DNA of 64,000 bases from Nostoc sphaeroides (lineage in GTDB: Bacteria > Cyanobacteriota > Cyanobacteriia > Cyanobacteriales > Nostocaceae): NCBI RefSeq assembly GCF_003443655.1, contig NZ_CP031941.1:3160501-3224500 (forward strand), given 5' to 3'. Position numbers and translations under genes: made by a program. Under the pieces are notes generated by a model. The model was not told the origin of the DNA and made no database searches. It worked only from the letters and a program-made list of their open reading frames with translations. This document shows positions 1 to 8,122 of the stretch, one piece after another (the first letter of the stretch is position 1; each line of letters opens with the position of its first letter).

Positions 1-445
1 TGGTTTTTAACTTTTGCTTTTTACGCCGACGTTCGCTAGCAGCAACTGCATGTTCCACCGGATAACCGACTACAGGAATTACCTGATATTTGCGTTCTTG
101 TTCTAATTTTGTCAGTTCAGTGTAATCAACCCAATGAATGCAATCAACTGGACAAGTGTCAATTGCTTCTTGAATAATTTCCTCAGCATCCCCATCTTGC
201 CGAACCACGCGCGATCGCCCGTAATCTGGTTCAATGTAAAAGGTGTTACGTGCAACATGAGCGCAATGCTTGCAACCAATACAGGTAATTTCGTCAACAT
301 AAACACCATTTTGGCGCAGCAAACCACCTAATTCCGGTTCTAAACCAGAACGTTCTGGGTCATCCCGTAAAAAACCCCCTAATTCTGGTTCCAAACCCGA
401 ACGATTGTCTTCTTGTTCTTCCGGCGACGGCAGAAAATCAGCCAT
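1..445 (-). CDS. 4Fe-4S ferredoxin-like protein, C-terminus cut by window edge
   Basis: Electron-transfer protein of the ferredoxin type. Reading the minus strand from the ATG at 445 gives an open frame to base 1, so the C-terminus is missing. A cluster-binding motif CIGCKHC is followed about 40 residues later by CPVDC, enough for one [4Fe-4S] cluster. The N-terminus carries a short direct repeat of the type RSGLEPELGG (about residues 15-23 and 33-41), visible also in the DNA, suggesting a local duplication. Its ATG shares one base with the TAA of the upstream Ycf35 gene (TAATG), so translation is probably coupled. Conserved company with DUF2997 and Ycf35 is inferred to reflect a shared role; the electron partner is unknown. 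Confidence 0.85.
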   Translation of the reverse strand, partial: MADFLPSPEEQEDNRSGLEPELGGFLRDDPERSGLEPELGGLLRQNGVYVDEITCIGCKHCAHVARNTFYIEPDYGRSRVVRQDGDAEEIIQEAIDTCPVDCIHWVDYTELTKLEQERKYQVIPVVGYPVEHAVAASERRRKKQKLKT

Positions 446-831
446 TACGCACTCCAGCGCTGTACTACCAGGCGAATTGAACCATCTTCATTTTTTTGTT
501 GTTCAGAGACTTGAAAACCAACACGAGCGGTTTCTTTCACAACTGTTTGATAAGCATAGCGCTGGGTTACCTGGCGTAAGAATCCGTCCACAGACTGGTT
601 TTGCTGCCAATATTGCAAGTCAGCCACCAATTCATATTCTTTGCCATTCCATCTAAAACCGATGTCATAGCCATTTTCCTGCTCAATACTAACTTCCGCA
701 GGATGGGTTTGACCGCGATAGCCACGCACTTCCCGTGGCCCGGGTTTCCAGTCTATGCCCAATTCAGTCAGAGCATCTTTCAAAGAATCAAGGTTACGGA
801 TTTGAGTCTTAATTTGGCTAAAGTGTGACAT
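445..831 (-). CDS. ycf35: Ycf35 / DUF1257 family protein
   Basis: A 128-residue protein matching the Ycf35 (DUF1257) family, found in cyanobacteria and in some algal plastid genomes. Recognised from the N-terminal pattern MSHFSQIKTQIRNLDSL, the central GYRGQ segment and the C-terminal VVQRW. Soluble, with no signal peptide or membrane helix. It lies 39 bp after the DUF2997 gene and overlaps the ferredoxin start by one base, so the three are probably one transcript. Biochemical function is not established; the ferredoxin partner suggests a redox or cofactor-related role, which is inference. Confidence 0.85.
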   Translation of the reverse strand: MSHFSQIKTQIRNLDSLKDALTELGIDWKPGPREVRGYRGQTHPAEVSIEQENGYDIGFRWNGKEYELVADLQYWQQNQSVDGFLRQVTQRYAYQTVVKETARVGFQVSEQQKNEDGSIRLVVQRWSA

Positions 832-870
832 GGTGGTTGTGAATTAATAACACTAAACTACTGTGAAAAC

Positions 871-1080
871 TTACCAATCGCTGTAAGTGGTGTGTGTATT
901 CGCCACATTAGATTGCTGCACCTTGGCGGCGAAATATTCTGAGGTTGGCTCATGATTAAGTACTTGCCCCAGCTGGGCCTCTATTGCTGCTGTAACCTCA
1001 GCGCAAGAAGCACCCACAATGCCAGTGACTTTTTCTTGTACCCGACCGTCTGGATAGATTATGAACTCTAATGTCTCCAT
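871..1080 (-). CDS. DUF2997 family small protein
   Basis: A 69-residue protein beginning METLEFIIYPDGRV, the pattern of the DUF2997 family. An in-frame ATG four codons upstream (1092) would add MAKS; I prefer 1080 because family members start at MET or close to it, but no strong ribosome-binding site separates the two. It leads a gene order DUF2997-Ycf35-ferredoxin. Function unknown. The motif GIVGASCAEVT carries a single cysteine that could be functional, which is speculation. Confidence 0.75.
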   Translation of the reverse strand: METLEFIIYPDGRVQEKVTGIVGASCAEVTAAIEAQLGQVLNHEPTSEYFAAKVQQSNVANTHTTYSDW

Positions 1081-1659
1081 GCTCTTGGCCAACCACGATA
1101 AGTACGCTTAAATTCTACTGCCTTAGCAGAAGGCTACAAATATAGCCGTAGGAACATTTTTACTTAGATACAAACTTACCATTTGTTAAATAATGTTCCA
1201 TCTCTCAATATATATATCTCAGAATCTTTACAAAAATTATTAATTTTATAAGTAGTCACATCAGTCTTTAGTTAGTCTCTCTTAACCTCATCGATTAGTC
1301 AAGGTAACTACTGAAGCTCGCCAAGTAAGCTGCAAAAGTCCTAAATATAAGCATTAGAGGTAATATAGCCACCAAAACTATTTACAAAAATATAAATTTT
1401 CTTGAAAAACTTTATCATTACCATTAGATTTACCTTATTCTCTTAAGGTTTTCCAGGTAGATTGTATGTAGCGCGGTGTCAGCCTACAGCAATATTGTGG
1501 AGAATAGGCAGAAGTAAATTGACCTGGGATAGGGTGTAAACGAATTTTTAAAGTGCGATCGCCATAGTATAAAAAACCTTTAACCTTTAAATATCAGCAA
1601 ATTTTGGGTTTTATTGGAGCAAAGCAACATTAGGTGAAATATGCTTAGGCGTAGCCAAT
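1081..1659. other. Intergenic region between the Ycf35 cluster and a toxin-antitoxin-like pair
   Basis: AT-rich stretch with no convincing coding frame. It must hold the promoter of the DUF2997-Ycf35-ferredoxin cluster near its left end. One HIP1-like GCGATCGCC lies near 1558. No tRNA, terminator hairpin or long repeat seen. Confidence 0.6.
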
Positions 1660-1986
1660 TTAGAAAAGTCTTATTTCCATGACCTCACCTGGAACGATGG
1701 CATTTAGAACTTTTCGTGCTTCTGGTATAAGCGGCATTAAATCAGGAAGACGATTTTTGGATGCAATTAGCACAATAACCGCAACTCCTGCTTGTTCTAA
1801 GTTTTGCTGGTATCGCAAATTCTGATCTGTAGTAAGTAGAATGGTGAAACTTTGTTGTTTCATCAGTTGTAAAAGTTCACCATTCTTTTTCCCTGACCAT
1901 CCCATCTCGACAACTGTGCGTATTTCGTAATCTTTGAGTTCACGTTTGAGAGGACGGGGAACACATTCATCAAGCAGAATTCGCAT
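1660..1986 (-). CDS. DUF5615 PIN-like protein, candidate toxin
   Basis: A 108-residue protein of the DUF5615 family, a group with a PIN-like fold. Acidic residues expected for a PIN-type metal site are visible in MRILLDECVP at the N-terminus and LLTTDQNL in the middle. It overlaps the upstream DUF433 gene by 17 bp, the standard arrangement of this two-gene pair in cyanobacteria. By family knowledge the pair is thought to be a toxin-antitoxin system with this protein as ribonuclease-like toxin; that is predicted, not shown by the sequence. Confidence 0.8.
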   Translation of the reverse strand: MRILLDECVPRPLKRELKDYEIRTVVEMGWSGKKNGELLQLMKQQSFTILLTTDQNLRYQQNLEQAGVAVIVLIASKNRLPDLMPLIPEARKVLNAIVPGEVMEIRLF

Positions 1987-2209
1987 AAGCAGTCAGCATT
2001 TCTTTTGCTAATTCCAGTGCTGCGATCGCTTGCTCACGGCTAACACTGGGAAAATGATCTAAAAACTCATTTAACGAATCACCTGCTTCTAAATAATCAA
2101 GCAAGGTCTTAATTGGTACGCGAGTTCCAACAAAGACAGTAGTTCCCCCTAATATATCGGGGTCACTATGAACAATACGCGATGTTGGTACCATAACAAC
2201 TCTAGACAT
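1970..2209 (-). CDS. DUF433 protein, candidate antitoxin
   Basis: A 79-residue DUF433 protein, recognised from RIVHSDPDILGGTTVFVGTR and the helix-rich C-terminus with SREQAIAALELA. DUF433 proteins have a winged-helix-like DNA-binding fold and commonly precede DUF5615 or PIN genes as antitoxins. Its 3' end overlaps the DUF5615 start by 17 bp, implying coupled translation. Autoregulation of the pair is likely by analogy; no operator was identified. Confidence 0.8.
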   Translation of the reverse strand: MSRVVMVPTSRIVHSDPDILGGTTVFVGTRVPIKTLLDYLEAGDSLNEFLDHFPSVSREQAIAALELAKEMLTAYANSA

Positions 2210-2424
2210 TTATTTGTCAATATTTCGCTATAATCCTAACTCGGAATTACTACTGTAAGCGTAGGCAGATCATCATTGTAGATATTGCACTCTACTCTAT
2301 ATTTATTAAACCATCGTGGGTACTACAATAGGCGATCGCGCTCATCACAGAAACTTTGCTTGAGAGAACTAACTATTGCGCTTAGAATCTCATAACCATC
2401 CGGTGTATGCGAATGTTAGCTAGA

Positions 2425-2748
2425 CTATTCAGCAAACATTTCAGCCAAGGTATCTAAAACTGCTTTTTGTTCATCAGAGTCAATCTGACCTAGCTTTTTG
2501 ACTAGTCGAGTTTTATCAACTGTACGAATTTGATCCAGAACAATTTGCCCATCATTGCCCTGAAACTGACAAGCAACACGAGTCGGATAAGACTGTCCCT
2601 TAGTTGTCATCGGAGCAACAATGACCGTGGTAATATATTTGTTCATCTCATCTGGTGAAATTACTACACAGGGTCTTGTCTTTTGAATCTCACTACCCAT
2701 CGTCGGGTCGAGATTAACCAAAAACACATCAAATCGATTCACTACCAC
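2425..2748 (-). CDS. mazF: MazF/PemK-type endoribonuclease toxin
   Basis: Predicted mRNA-cleaving toxin of the PemK/MazF family, about 107 residues. Family hallmarks are NRFDVFLVNLDPT, the TRPCVVISPDEMN segment with the conserved arginine, and a C-terminal helix. The only possible starts are GTG codons; 2748 gives MVVNRFDV, the usual family start, while 2769 and 2742 are alternatives. Every choice touches or overlaps the antitoxin gene upstream, so coupled translation is likely. The gene is complete, so toxin activity is plausible. Confidence 0.85.
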   Translation of the reverse strand: MVVNRFDVFLVNLDPTMGSEIQKTRPCVVISPDEMNKYITTVIVAPMTTKGQSYPTRVACQFQGNDGQIVLDQIRTVDKTRLVKKLGQIDSDEQKAVLDTLAEMFAE

Positions 2749-3002
2749 TCCCACTCTCGATGCTCCCACTCTGTAGTTACGGCATCATCGAGCAGTGCAT
2801 CGTCGTGTTGCTTCGCCATTGTTGCAAATGCTTCCTCCCACCCCTTACGCGATTGAGAGGCAGCACGGATAATTAGGTGACAATCTTGAATTTCAATTTC
2901 CACCTCTTCACCAATACCACTTTGTTCCAGTAGAAGTTTAGGAATGCGGATACCTTGAGAGTTCCCGATTTTAACAATACGGGTTCTAATTGCTGTTCCC
3001 AT
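2742..3002 (-). CDS. mazE: MazE-type AbrB/SpoVT antitoxin
   Basis: An 86-residue antitoxin with an N-terminal AbrB/SpoVT swapped-hairpin DNA-binding domain: RIVKIGNSQGIRIPK followed by an EVEIEI strand. The C-terminal half is acidic and tryptophan-rich (ending EWEHREWEW) and probably wraps the toxin. It is first in a two-gene operon with the MazF-type toxin, which its stop codon overlaps or abuts. Regulation is presumably by the antitoxin binding its own promoter just upstream of 3002. Confidence 0.85.
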   Translation of the reverse strand: MGTAIRTRIVKIGNSQGIRIPKLLLEQSGIGEEVEIEIQDCHLIIRAASQSRKGWEEAFATMAKQHDDALLDDAVTTEWEHREWEW

Positions 3003-3126
3003 AAGGATAATTTTCCTTAATTGTAATTACATTGTGATTACTAAGAAGGATTTTGTCAACAAGCGCTCAATTTTTCAATAATTTTTAATGCGATGCCTAC
3101 GGCGGTTAATGTAAGCGTTTTCAAGT

Positions 3127-3176
3127 TAGTCGCAGCAGAAGATCAAAAAGGCTACGCTTATGTTGCTGATGGTTTA
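3127..3176 (+). pseudogene. 50-bp duplicated fragment of the downstream oxidoreductase gene
   Basis: Bases 3127-3176 match 3650-3699 inside the complete oxidoreductase gene with about six mismatches in 50. The reading frame is preserved (LVAAEDQKGYAYVADGL against [17 protein letters not shown]). The fragment is cut at the point where a MITE-like repeat begins. It is too short to be functional and is read as a relic of a partial tandem duplication. Confidence 0.7.
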
Positions 3177-3313
3177 AGGGAACTCCAAAAAATAAATTAT
3201 TCCACATTCAAGTCGTTGACTGTTGACTGTTGACTGAAAACTCGTGAACCGTCAACGGTCAACGGTCAACAGTGAACAATAGCAATGGAATATTTTTTTA
3301 CTTGGAAGTCCCT
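3177..3313 (+). mobile_element. MITE-like repeat, copy 1 (3 heptamers)
   Basis: Imperfect terminal inverted repeats, AGGGAACTCC at the left and GGAAGTCCCT at the right, bracket an interior with TTGACTG repeated three times and a second heptamer run related to GGTCAAC. Related copies are at 13583-13653 (partial), 28079-28215, 29320-29538 and 50565-50700. No coding capacity, hence non-autonomous. Most copies are bordered by TAA or TTA, suggesting a TA-containing target. Confidence 0.75.
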
Positions 3314-3526
3314 AAATAGGGTTTTACAGCTTGTTGATGAAAATTAATTTTTGATCCTGTACAAGTAGCTTACAGAAAAAAAAACATCAGTCAGCTAAAG
3401 AACCCAGGATAATGAATCATAATTAACCTCTATAGCTTTGAGCTATCAGCCATCAGCCACCAGTTACAAGCCGGAAGCTGAAATGGCGAATGCTAAAGGC
3501 TTTTGATTCAACTTAACCAATTGACT

Positions 3527-4549
3527 ATGAATTCCGAAAAAGTCAAAAATTCTCTAAATATTTCGCCAGCGATACGCATAGGAGTACTAGGTTTCGGCGG
3601 ACTCGGACAAGCCGCCGCCAAGCTACTTGCTGCTAAACAGGAAATGATTTTAGTCGCCGCAGCAGATCAAAAAGGTTACGCTTACGCTGCTGAAGGTTTA
3701 AATACTCAACAATGCATTGCAACCTACCAGTCCCAAGGTTCGGTAGGTCATTTAGAGCCAGTTGGTACGTTAACAAATCAAAGTATTCAGGATGTAATCG
3801 AAATAGCTCAACCTGTGGATGGGTATTTTCTGGCTTTACCCAACCTCCCAAATGATTTTATCCCCTCTGTTGCCAAAGAGTTTATTAAATCTGGTTGGCG
3901 TGGGGTGCTAGTGGATGCGATTAAGCGCACCACTGCTGTAGAACAACTACTAGCGATGAAAGAAGAACTGCTTGCAGCCGGGATTACCTACATGACAGGC
4001 TGTGGTGCTACACCCGGATTGTTAACCGCCGCCGCCGCATTAGCTGCCCAAAGCTACGCGGAAATTCATCAAGTCGAAATTACCTTCGGGGTGGGAATTG
4101 CTAACTGGGAAGCTTACCGCGCCACTGTTCGAGAAGATATTGGTCATATCCCTGGTTACACAGTGGAAACTGCCAGGGCGATGACAGACGCAGAAGTAGA
4201 AGCACTACTAGATAAAACTAATGGCGTGCTTACCTTGACGAATATGGAACACGCTGATGATGTGATGCTAGAGGTAGCGGGAATAGTGGGGCGCGATCGC
4301 GTTACTGTTGGTGGTGTAGTAGATACTCGCAATCCTAAAAAGCCCCTCAGCACCAACGTTAAGGTAACAGGGCGCACCTTTGAAGGAAAGATTTCCACCC
4401 ATACCTTTACTCTGGGAGATGAAACCAGCATGGCAGCCAATGTCTGCGGCCCTGCCTTTGGCTATCTCAAAGCTGGTAGACAATTGCACCAACGCGGCAT
4501 TTATGGAATATTCACTGCTGCCGAAATTATGCCGCAGTTTGTTAGGTAA
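3527..4549 (+). CDS. Saccharopine dehydrogenase-like oxidoreductase
   Basis: About 340 residues with an N-terminal Rossmann nucleotide-binding motif ([13 protein letters not shown]) and a [15 protein letters not shown] segment in the substrate-binding part. It resembles cyanobacterial proteins annotated as saccharopine dehydrogenase-like; the true substrate is uncertain and no lysine-pathway partner is nearby. I use the ATG at 3527; an upstream TTG at 3503 would add eight residues with no better ribosome-binding site. A 50-bp piece of this gene is duplicated about 520 bp upstream. No obvious operon partners. Confidence 0.7.
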   Translation: MNSEKVKNSLNISPAIRIGVLGFGGLGQAAAKLLAAKQEMILVAAADQKGYAYAAEGLNTQQCIATYQSQGSVGHLEPVGTLTNQSIQDVIEIAQPVDGYFLALPNLPNDFIPSVAKEFIKSGWRGVLVDAIKRTTAVEQLLAMKEELLAAGITYMTGCGATPGLLTAAAALAAQSYAEIHQVEITFGVGIANWEAYRATVREDIGHIPGYTVETARAMTDAEVEALLDKTNGVLTLTNMEHADDVMLEVAGIVGRDRVTVGGVVDTRNPKKPLSTNVKVTGRTFEGKISTHTFTLGDETSMAANVCGPAFGYLKAGRQLHQRGIYGIFTAAEIMPQFVR

Positions 4550-4550
4550 T

Positions 4551-4655
4551 AGACGCGATTAATCGCCTCTCTACAGGAATTAGGAGTTATACCAATTTGA
4601 AAAAAGAATGCGACAAATAGACCATTTGTAGAGACGCGATTCATCGCGTCTTTAC
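4551..4655. repeat. Two small palindromic repeats of the GAGACGCGAT type
   Basis: Copies at 4551-4576 and 4628-4655 share the form GTAGAGACGCGAT-TATCGCGTCTCTAC, a near-perfect palindrome. Similar units occur at 5366-5393, 5403-5429, 48477-48504 and, within a coding sequence, 63297-63316. They could fold as hairpins in RNA; placement after a gene end may give some terminator activity, which is inference. Confidence 0.75.
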
Positions 4656-4784
4656 CCAAGGATGTGTTGCAATCATTAATTGAGTTGGTATTAAAAATAT
4701 AAAATCGCAAATTTGGAGCATATTTAGAGCCTCCGAACTTGCGATTTTAAACTCTAAAGTCCTCACTATTAATTCCTAACTTTT

Positions 4785-5345
4785 CTAAGCTGATGGAAGT
4801 TCTGGAGAGAAAATACCTCTAGAATTCTCCTCAAGTAGTAAATCTGGTGTTTGTATAATAAATGGAAGTTCCGCCCCTATAAGTCCTCGTTGGATGCGTT
4901 CTAAAGTCTCACTAAAAACGACAAATAGAGGATATATAGTATTAGCTCCTTCACTCAAAATATGACTGTGACGCAGAGGCATCAACCACTCATAATCATT
5001 GTCTAGCCAAACTTGAGTTTGTCGCCAACGTCCTAACAAATCAGAAAAGTCTTCATCAGCACGATGAATAAATATTAGAATTTCTGCTCCAGTTTTGATT
5101 TTCCACTCAGGATCGCACATCAAAATTGCCACATCACAAGGTAAGCAAATCGTTTGCGGGGCTGTTGTAGCAGTATTGCGAAGACGGACAATTGGCAAGG
5201 GGATAGTGATGACACTTTCATCTGGACGGCGGAGGCTAGGAATCATCTCCAAGTATGGCCGATATTGCTTTAGTAAGGCGATCGCAGCTAAATGATTGCT
5301 GTACTCTGCCAAACTTGCTTCATAGTGAGATTTTTGCACAGTCAT
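4785..5345 (-). CDS. Hypothetical protein, 186 residues
   Basis: I do not recognise this family. The frame has normal codon use, an ATG start and an N-terminal helical segment with YSNHLAAIALLKQYRPYL, then several aromatic-rich strands (VWLDNDYEWLMPL). No signal peptide, membrane helix, cysteine cluster or nucleotide-binding motif is visible. It sits downstream of pilC on the same strand, but about 180 bp of repeats separate them, so membership in the pilus operon is doubtful. Confidence 0.6.
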   Translation of the reverse strand: MTVQKSHYEASLAEYSNHLAAIALLKQYRPYLEMIPSLRRPDESVITIPLPIVRLRNTATTAPQTICLPCDVAILMCDPEWKIKTGAEILIFIHRADEDFSDLLGRWRQTQVWLDNDYEWLMPLRHSHILSEGANTIYPLFVVFSETLERIQRGLIGAELPFIIQTPDLLLEENSRGIFSPELPSA

Positions 5346-5365
5346 AGTTTATTAAATAGTGAGGA

Positions 5366-5520
5366 GTAGAGACGCGATTAATCGCGTCTGTACAAGTGAG
5401 GAGTAGAGACGCGATTAATTGCGTCTGTTAAGAATAAAATTAATCATTTAAGAGTTAAAAGTTAGGAGTTAAAATTTTTAATTCCTAACTCCTAACTCCT
5501 AACTCCTAACTCCTAACTTT
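5366..5520. repeat. Palindromic repeat pair and CTAACTC heptamer array downstream of pilC
   Basis: Two tandem copies of the GAGACGCGATTAAT-type palindrome (5366-5393 and 5403-5429) are followed by AGTTAGGAGTT, which can pair with a direct array of about five CTAACTC heptamers (roughly 5484-5517). The whole could form a long hairpin after pilC transcription or be a short-tandem-repeat element typical of Nostocales. Confidence 0.65.
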
Positions 5521-5527
5521 TAATCCT

Positions 5528-6751
5528 TTATCCCATCTTTTCAAATACCTTAAACATGGGTAAATACATTGCTAGCAAAATGGTTCCAACCATCCCCCCT
5601 ACAAATACAATCATAACTGGTTCCAAAATACTAGTCATTGCTTTTACTGCTTGCTCAACTTCATCTTCATAGAAATCGGCAACCTTCATCAACATTCCAT
5701 CTAATTCTCCAGTTTCTTCTCCAATACTAATCATCTGAATTGCCATAGCTGGAAAAACGCTATCTTTTTGTAAAGCAATGCTAATCATACCTCCTTGTTG
5801 AATCTCTATACGGGCTGCGTCTATCGCATTGGCAATCACTACGTTTCCTGATGTATCTCGGACAATTTCCAAGCAAGTTAAAATTGGTACACCTGAACGA
5901 GTCAAAGAACCAAAAGTTCGGCTAAACCGGGCAACCGCAGATTTTTGAATTAAGTCACCAAACAAAGGCATCTTGAGAGAAAAACGATCAATTGTTAAGC
6001 GACCGACAGGAGTTTTACCGTATTGTGTAAAAGCAAATTTAAGTCCGATAAGACCACCGAGAAGGACGAAAGCGCCCGGACTTCTCAAAAATTTACTAGT
6101 ATCCATCAAGAATTGCGTTAAAGGTGGTAATGTGATTCCAATTTCTTCAAAAATCTTGGCAAAAATCGGAATTAGAAAAATAGTCATACCGAGAAAGATA
6201 GCAACTGCGATAAAACCCACAACAGTTGGATAAGACAATGCTGATTTAATTTGGTTTTGTAACCGGGCAACATCTTCTAACAACCTAGCTAAACGATTTA
6301 ATACTTCGTCTAGAACACCACCAACTTCGCCAGCTTGAATCATACTCACGTATAGTCCATCAAAACAGTCAGGATGCTTACGCATTGCCTCTGAAAGATT
6401 CATTCCGCTTTGAACATCGGTACTAATTTCCACAAGGGCTTGTTTCAGTTTAGTATTACTACATTGTTCAGAAAGTACGCCCAGGCTTCTAACGATCGCA
6501 ACTCCCGCATTCATCAATACGGCAAATTGACGCGAAAAAACGGCTTTGTCTTTCACAGAAACCTTAACTAAGGAATTCTGGAAATTTTTGAAGGCAACAT
6601 CTGGCTGAAATCCTTGAAATTGTTTGAGTTCTTGGACTACAAAACCTTGATCTCTAAGATTAGTACGAGCTTGCACCAAGGATTCGGCAGTAATTTTTTC
6701 TGTTCGGGATTTTCCTTGAGAATCTCGAACACGGGCAACGTAGGTTGGCAT
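5528..6751 (-). CDS. pilC: Type IV pilus inner-membrane platform protein PilC
   Basis: A 407-residue PilC/GspF protein, the polytopic inner-membrane platform that couples the PilB and PilT motors to pilin assembly. Two copies of the T2SSF domain are evident, each with a hydrophobic helix block (around residues 170-240 and at the C-terminus, FVGGMVGTILLAMYLPMF). The GEETGELDGML motif in the second copy and GEVGGVLDEVL in the first are family signatures. It is last in the order pilB-pilT-pilC, with about 115 bp between pilT and pilC. Full length. In cyanobacteria these genes serve motility and DNA uptake. Confidence 0.95.
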   Translation of the reverse strand: MPTYVARVRDSQGKSRTEKITAESLVQARTNLRDQGFVVQELKQFQGFQPDVAFKNFQNSLVKVSVKDKAVFSRQFAVLMNAGVAIVRSLGVLSEQCSNTKLKQALVEISTDVQSGMNLSEAMRKHPDCFDGLYVSMIQAGEVGGVLDEVLNRLARLLEDVARLQNQIKSALSYPTVVGFIAVAIFLGMTIFLIPIFAKIFEEIGITLPPLTQFLMDTSKFLRSPGAFVLLGGLIGLKFAFTQYGKTPVGRLTIDRFSLKMPLFGDLIQKSAVARFSRTFGSLTRSGVPILTCLEIVRDTSGNVVIANAIDAARIEIQQGGMISIALQKDSVFPAMAIQMISIGEETGELDGMLMKVADFYEDEVEQAVKAMTSILEPVMIVFVGGMVGTILLAMYLPMFKVFEKMG

Positions 6752-6773
6752 AAATCAATTCAAAATAGTTGTT

Positions 6774-6862
6774 ATTTATTGGGCATTGGGAATTGGGCAT
6801 TGGGCACAAGGGAAAGACTTACTGCAACTTCCTCATCTCCCTCATCTCCCTTTCCCCCCAGT
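6774..6862. repeat. Low-complexity heptamer and pyrimidine-rich repeat between pilT and pilC
   Basis: TTGGGCA heptamer repeats (about 6778-6808) followed by CTCATCTCC repeats (about 6830-6850). The pyrimidine-rich part resembles segments found inside rsgA (15720-15815) and the STAND gene (31895-31950). Confidence 0.6.
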
Positions 6863-6866
6863 TCCT

Positions 6867-7994
6867 TTAATGTGCTTTGGCAGCCGCACCAGATTTCCCA
6901 CCTGCTGCCTGCGGTGGTACAGAAGTACCGATGAGACGTTGGATTTCATCTGGCTTAGAAGTCTTAGACATTGCCGCTTCAAAGGAAATCGTTCCGGCCT
7001 TGTAAAAATCGGCTAAAACCTTCTCCAGAGTTTGCATTCCCAATTTGCCGCCAGTTTGAATAGCCGAGTAAATTTGAGATGTTTTGCCTTCTCGAATTAA
7101 GTTGGAAATAGCAGGAGTGACAATCAGAATTTCTTGAGCCATCACCCGACCATATTCACCGGGTTTAGGGTTTTTCTTGGATACCAAAGTTTGGCTAAAT
7201 ACCGCTACTAATGAGTTAGATAACTGCACCCGCACTTGAGTTTGTCTTTCATGGGGGAAAACGTCGATAATCCGGTCAACTGTCTGTGCAGCAGAACTAG
7301 TGTGGAGAGTACCAAATACCAAGTGTCCTGTTTCTGCTGCCGAAATCGCCAAAGAAATCGTTTCTAAATCGCGCATTTCCCCCACCAGAACAATATCTGG
7401 ATCTTCCCGCAAAGCTGCTTTCAAAGCATTAGCAAAACTCTTAGTATCTTCACCCAGTTGTCGTTGGTGAACCAAGCTTTTAATTGGTTCGTAGACAAAT
7501 TCAATTGGATCTTCCACTGTTAAAATATGTTCTGCCTTGGTGCGGTTAATCAAGTCAATCATTGCCGCTAGGGTAGTTGTCTTACCCGAACCTGTAGGGC
7601 CTGTCACCAGAATTAGCCCTCTGGGCTTATCTGTCATTTCCCGCACGATATCTGGCAAACCTAATTTTTCAAAGTTAGGAATCTTAGAACTTAATGCCCG
7701 TAAGCAAGCAGCATAAGAACCACGTTCTTTATAGACATTGACCCGGAAGCGAGCCAAACCCTTAACACCATAAGAACAATCCAATTCCCAGTTCTGCTCT
7801 AAGGTTTTACGCTGGGTGTTGTTGAGCATACTAAAAATCAGCCTTTGACATTGATCGGCTGTCAATACATGCTCACCGATGGGGGTGAGTTTGCCACTGA
7901 TGCGGAAGTAGGGAGGCAAACCTGCGGATAAATGCATATCCGAGCCACCCAATTCAATCAACTGCTCCATCAGGTCTTCAATCATCATTTCCAT
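6867..7994 (-). CDS. pilT: Type IV pilus retraction ATPase PilT
   Basis: A 375-residue hexameric secretion ATPase of the PilT family, which powers pilus retraction. N-terminal PAS-like segment with SDMHLSAG, Walker A GPTGSGKTTT near residue 132, Asp box, Walker B ILVGEMRD, and the His-box region GHLVFGTLHT. The C-terminus has a short Ala/Gly/Lys-rich tail (AAGGKSGAAAKAH). It follows pilB after about 130 bp of heptamer repeats. Full length, with all catalytic motifs present. Confidence 0.95.
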   Translation of the reverse strand: MEMMIEDLMEQLIELGGSDMHLSAGLPPYFRISGKLTPIGEHVLTADQCQRLIFSMLNNTQRKTLEQNWELDCSYGVKGLARFRVNVYKERGSYAACLRALSSKIPNFEKLGLPDIVREMTDKPRGLILVTGPTGSGKTTTLAAMIDLINRTKAEHILTVEDPIEFVYEPIKSLVHQRQLGEDTKSFANALKAALREDPDIVLVGEMRDLETISLAISAAETGHLVFGTLHTSSAAQTVDRIIDVFPHERQTQVRVQLSNSLVAVFSQTLVSKKNPKPGEYGRVMAQEILIVTPAISNLIREGKTSQIYSAIQTGGKLGMQTLEKVLADFYKAGTISFEAAMSKTSKPDEIQRLIGTSVPPQAAGGKSGAAAKAH

Positions 7995-8020
7995 AGTTCT
8001 GCTTCCTTTTAATGTTTATT

Positions 8021-8120
8021 ATTTGTCCTTTGTCAGTTGTCATTTGTCATTTGTTTAAAGTTATTAAGCATCGACTAATGACTAATGACCAATGACTAAT
8101 GACTAATGATCAATGACTAG
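8021..8120. repeat. Heptamer short tandem repeats between pilB and pilT
   Basis: Two 7-bp arrays: TTTGTCA-type (about 8021-8054) and AATGACT-type (about 8072-8118). Similar arrays occur at 23356-23397 and 46138-46196. These are the short tandemly repeated sequences typical of heterocystous cyanobacteria. Confidence 0.8.
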
Positions 8121-8122
8121 CC

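Noticed and set aside
134-331. Frames on both strands over the ferredoxin gene (112-327 and 134-331)
   Set aside because: Shadows of the minus-strand ferredoxin frame, which has CxxCxxC and CPxxC motifs and starts at 445.
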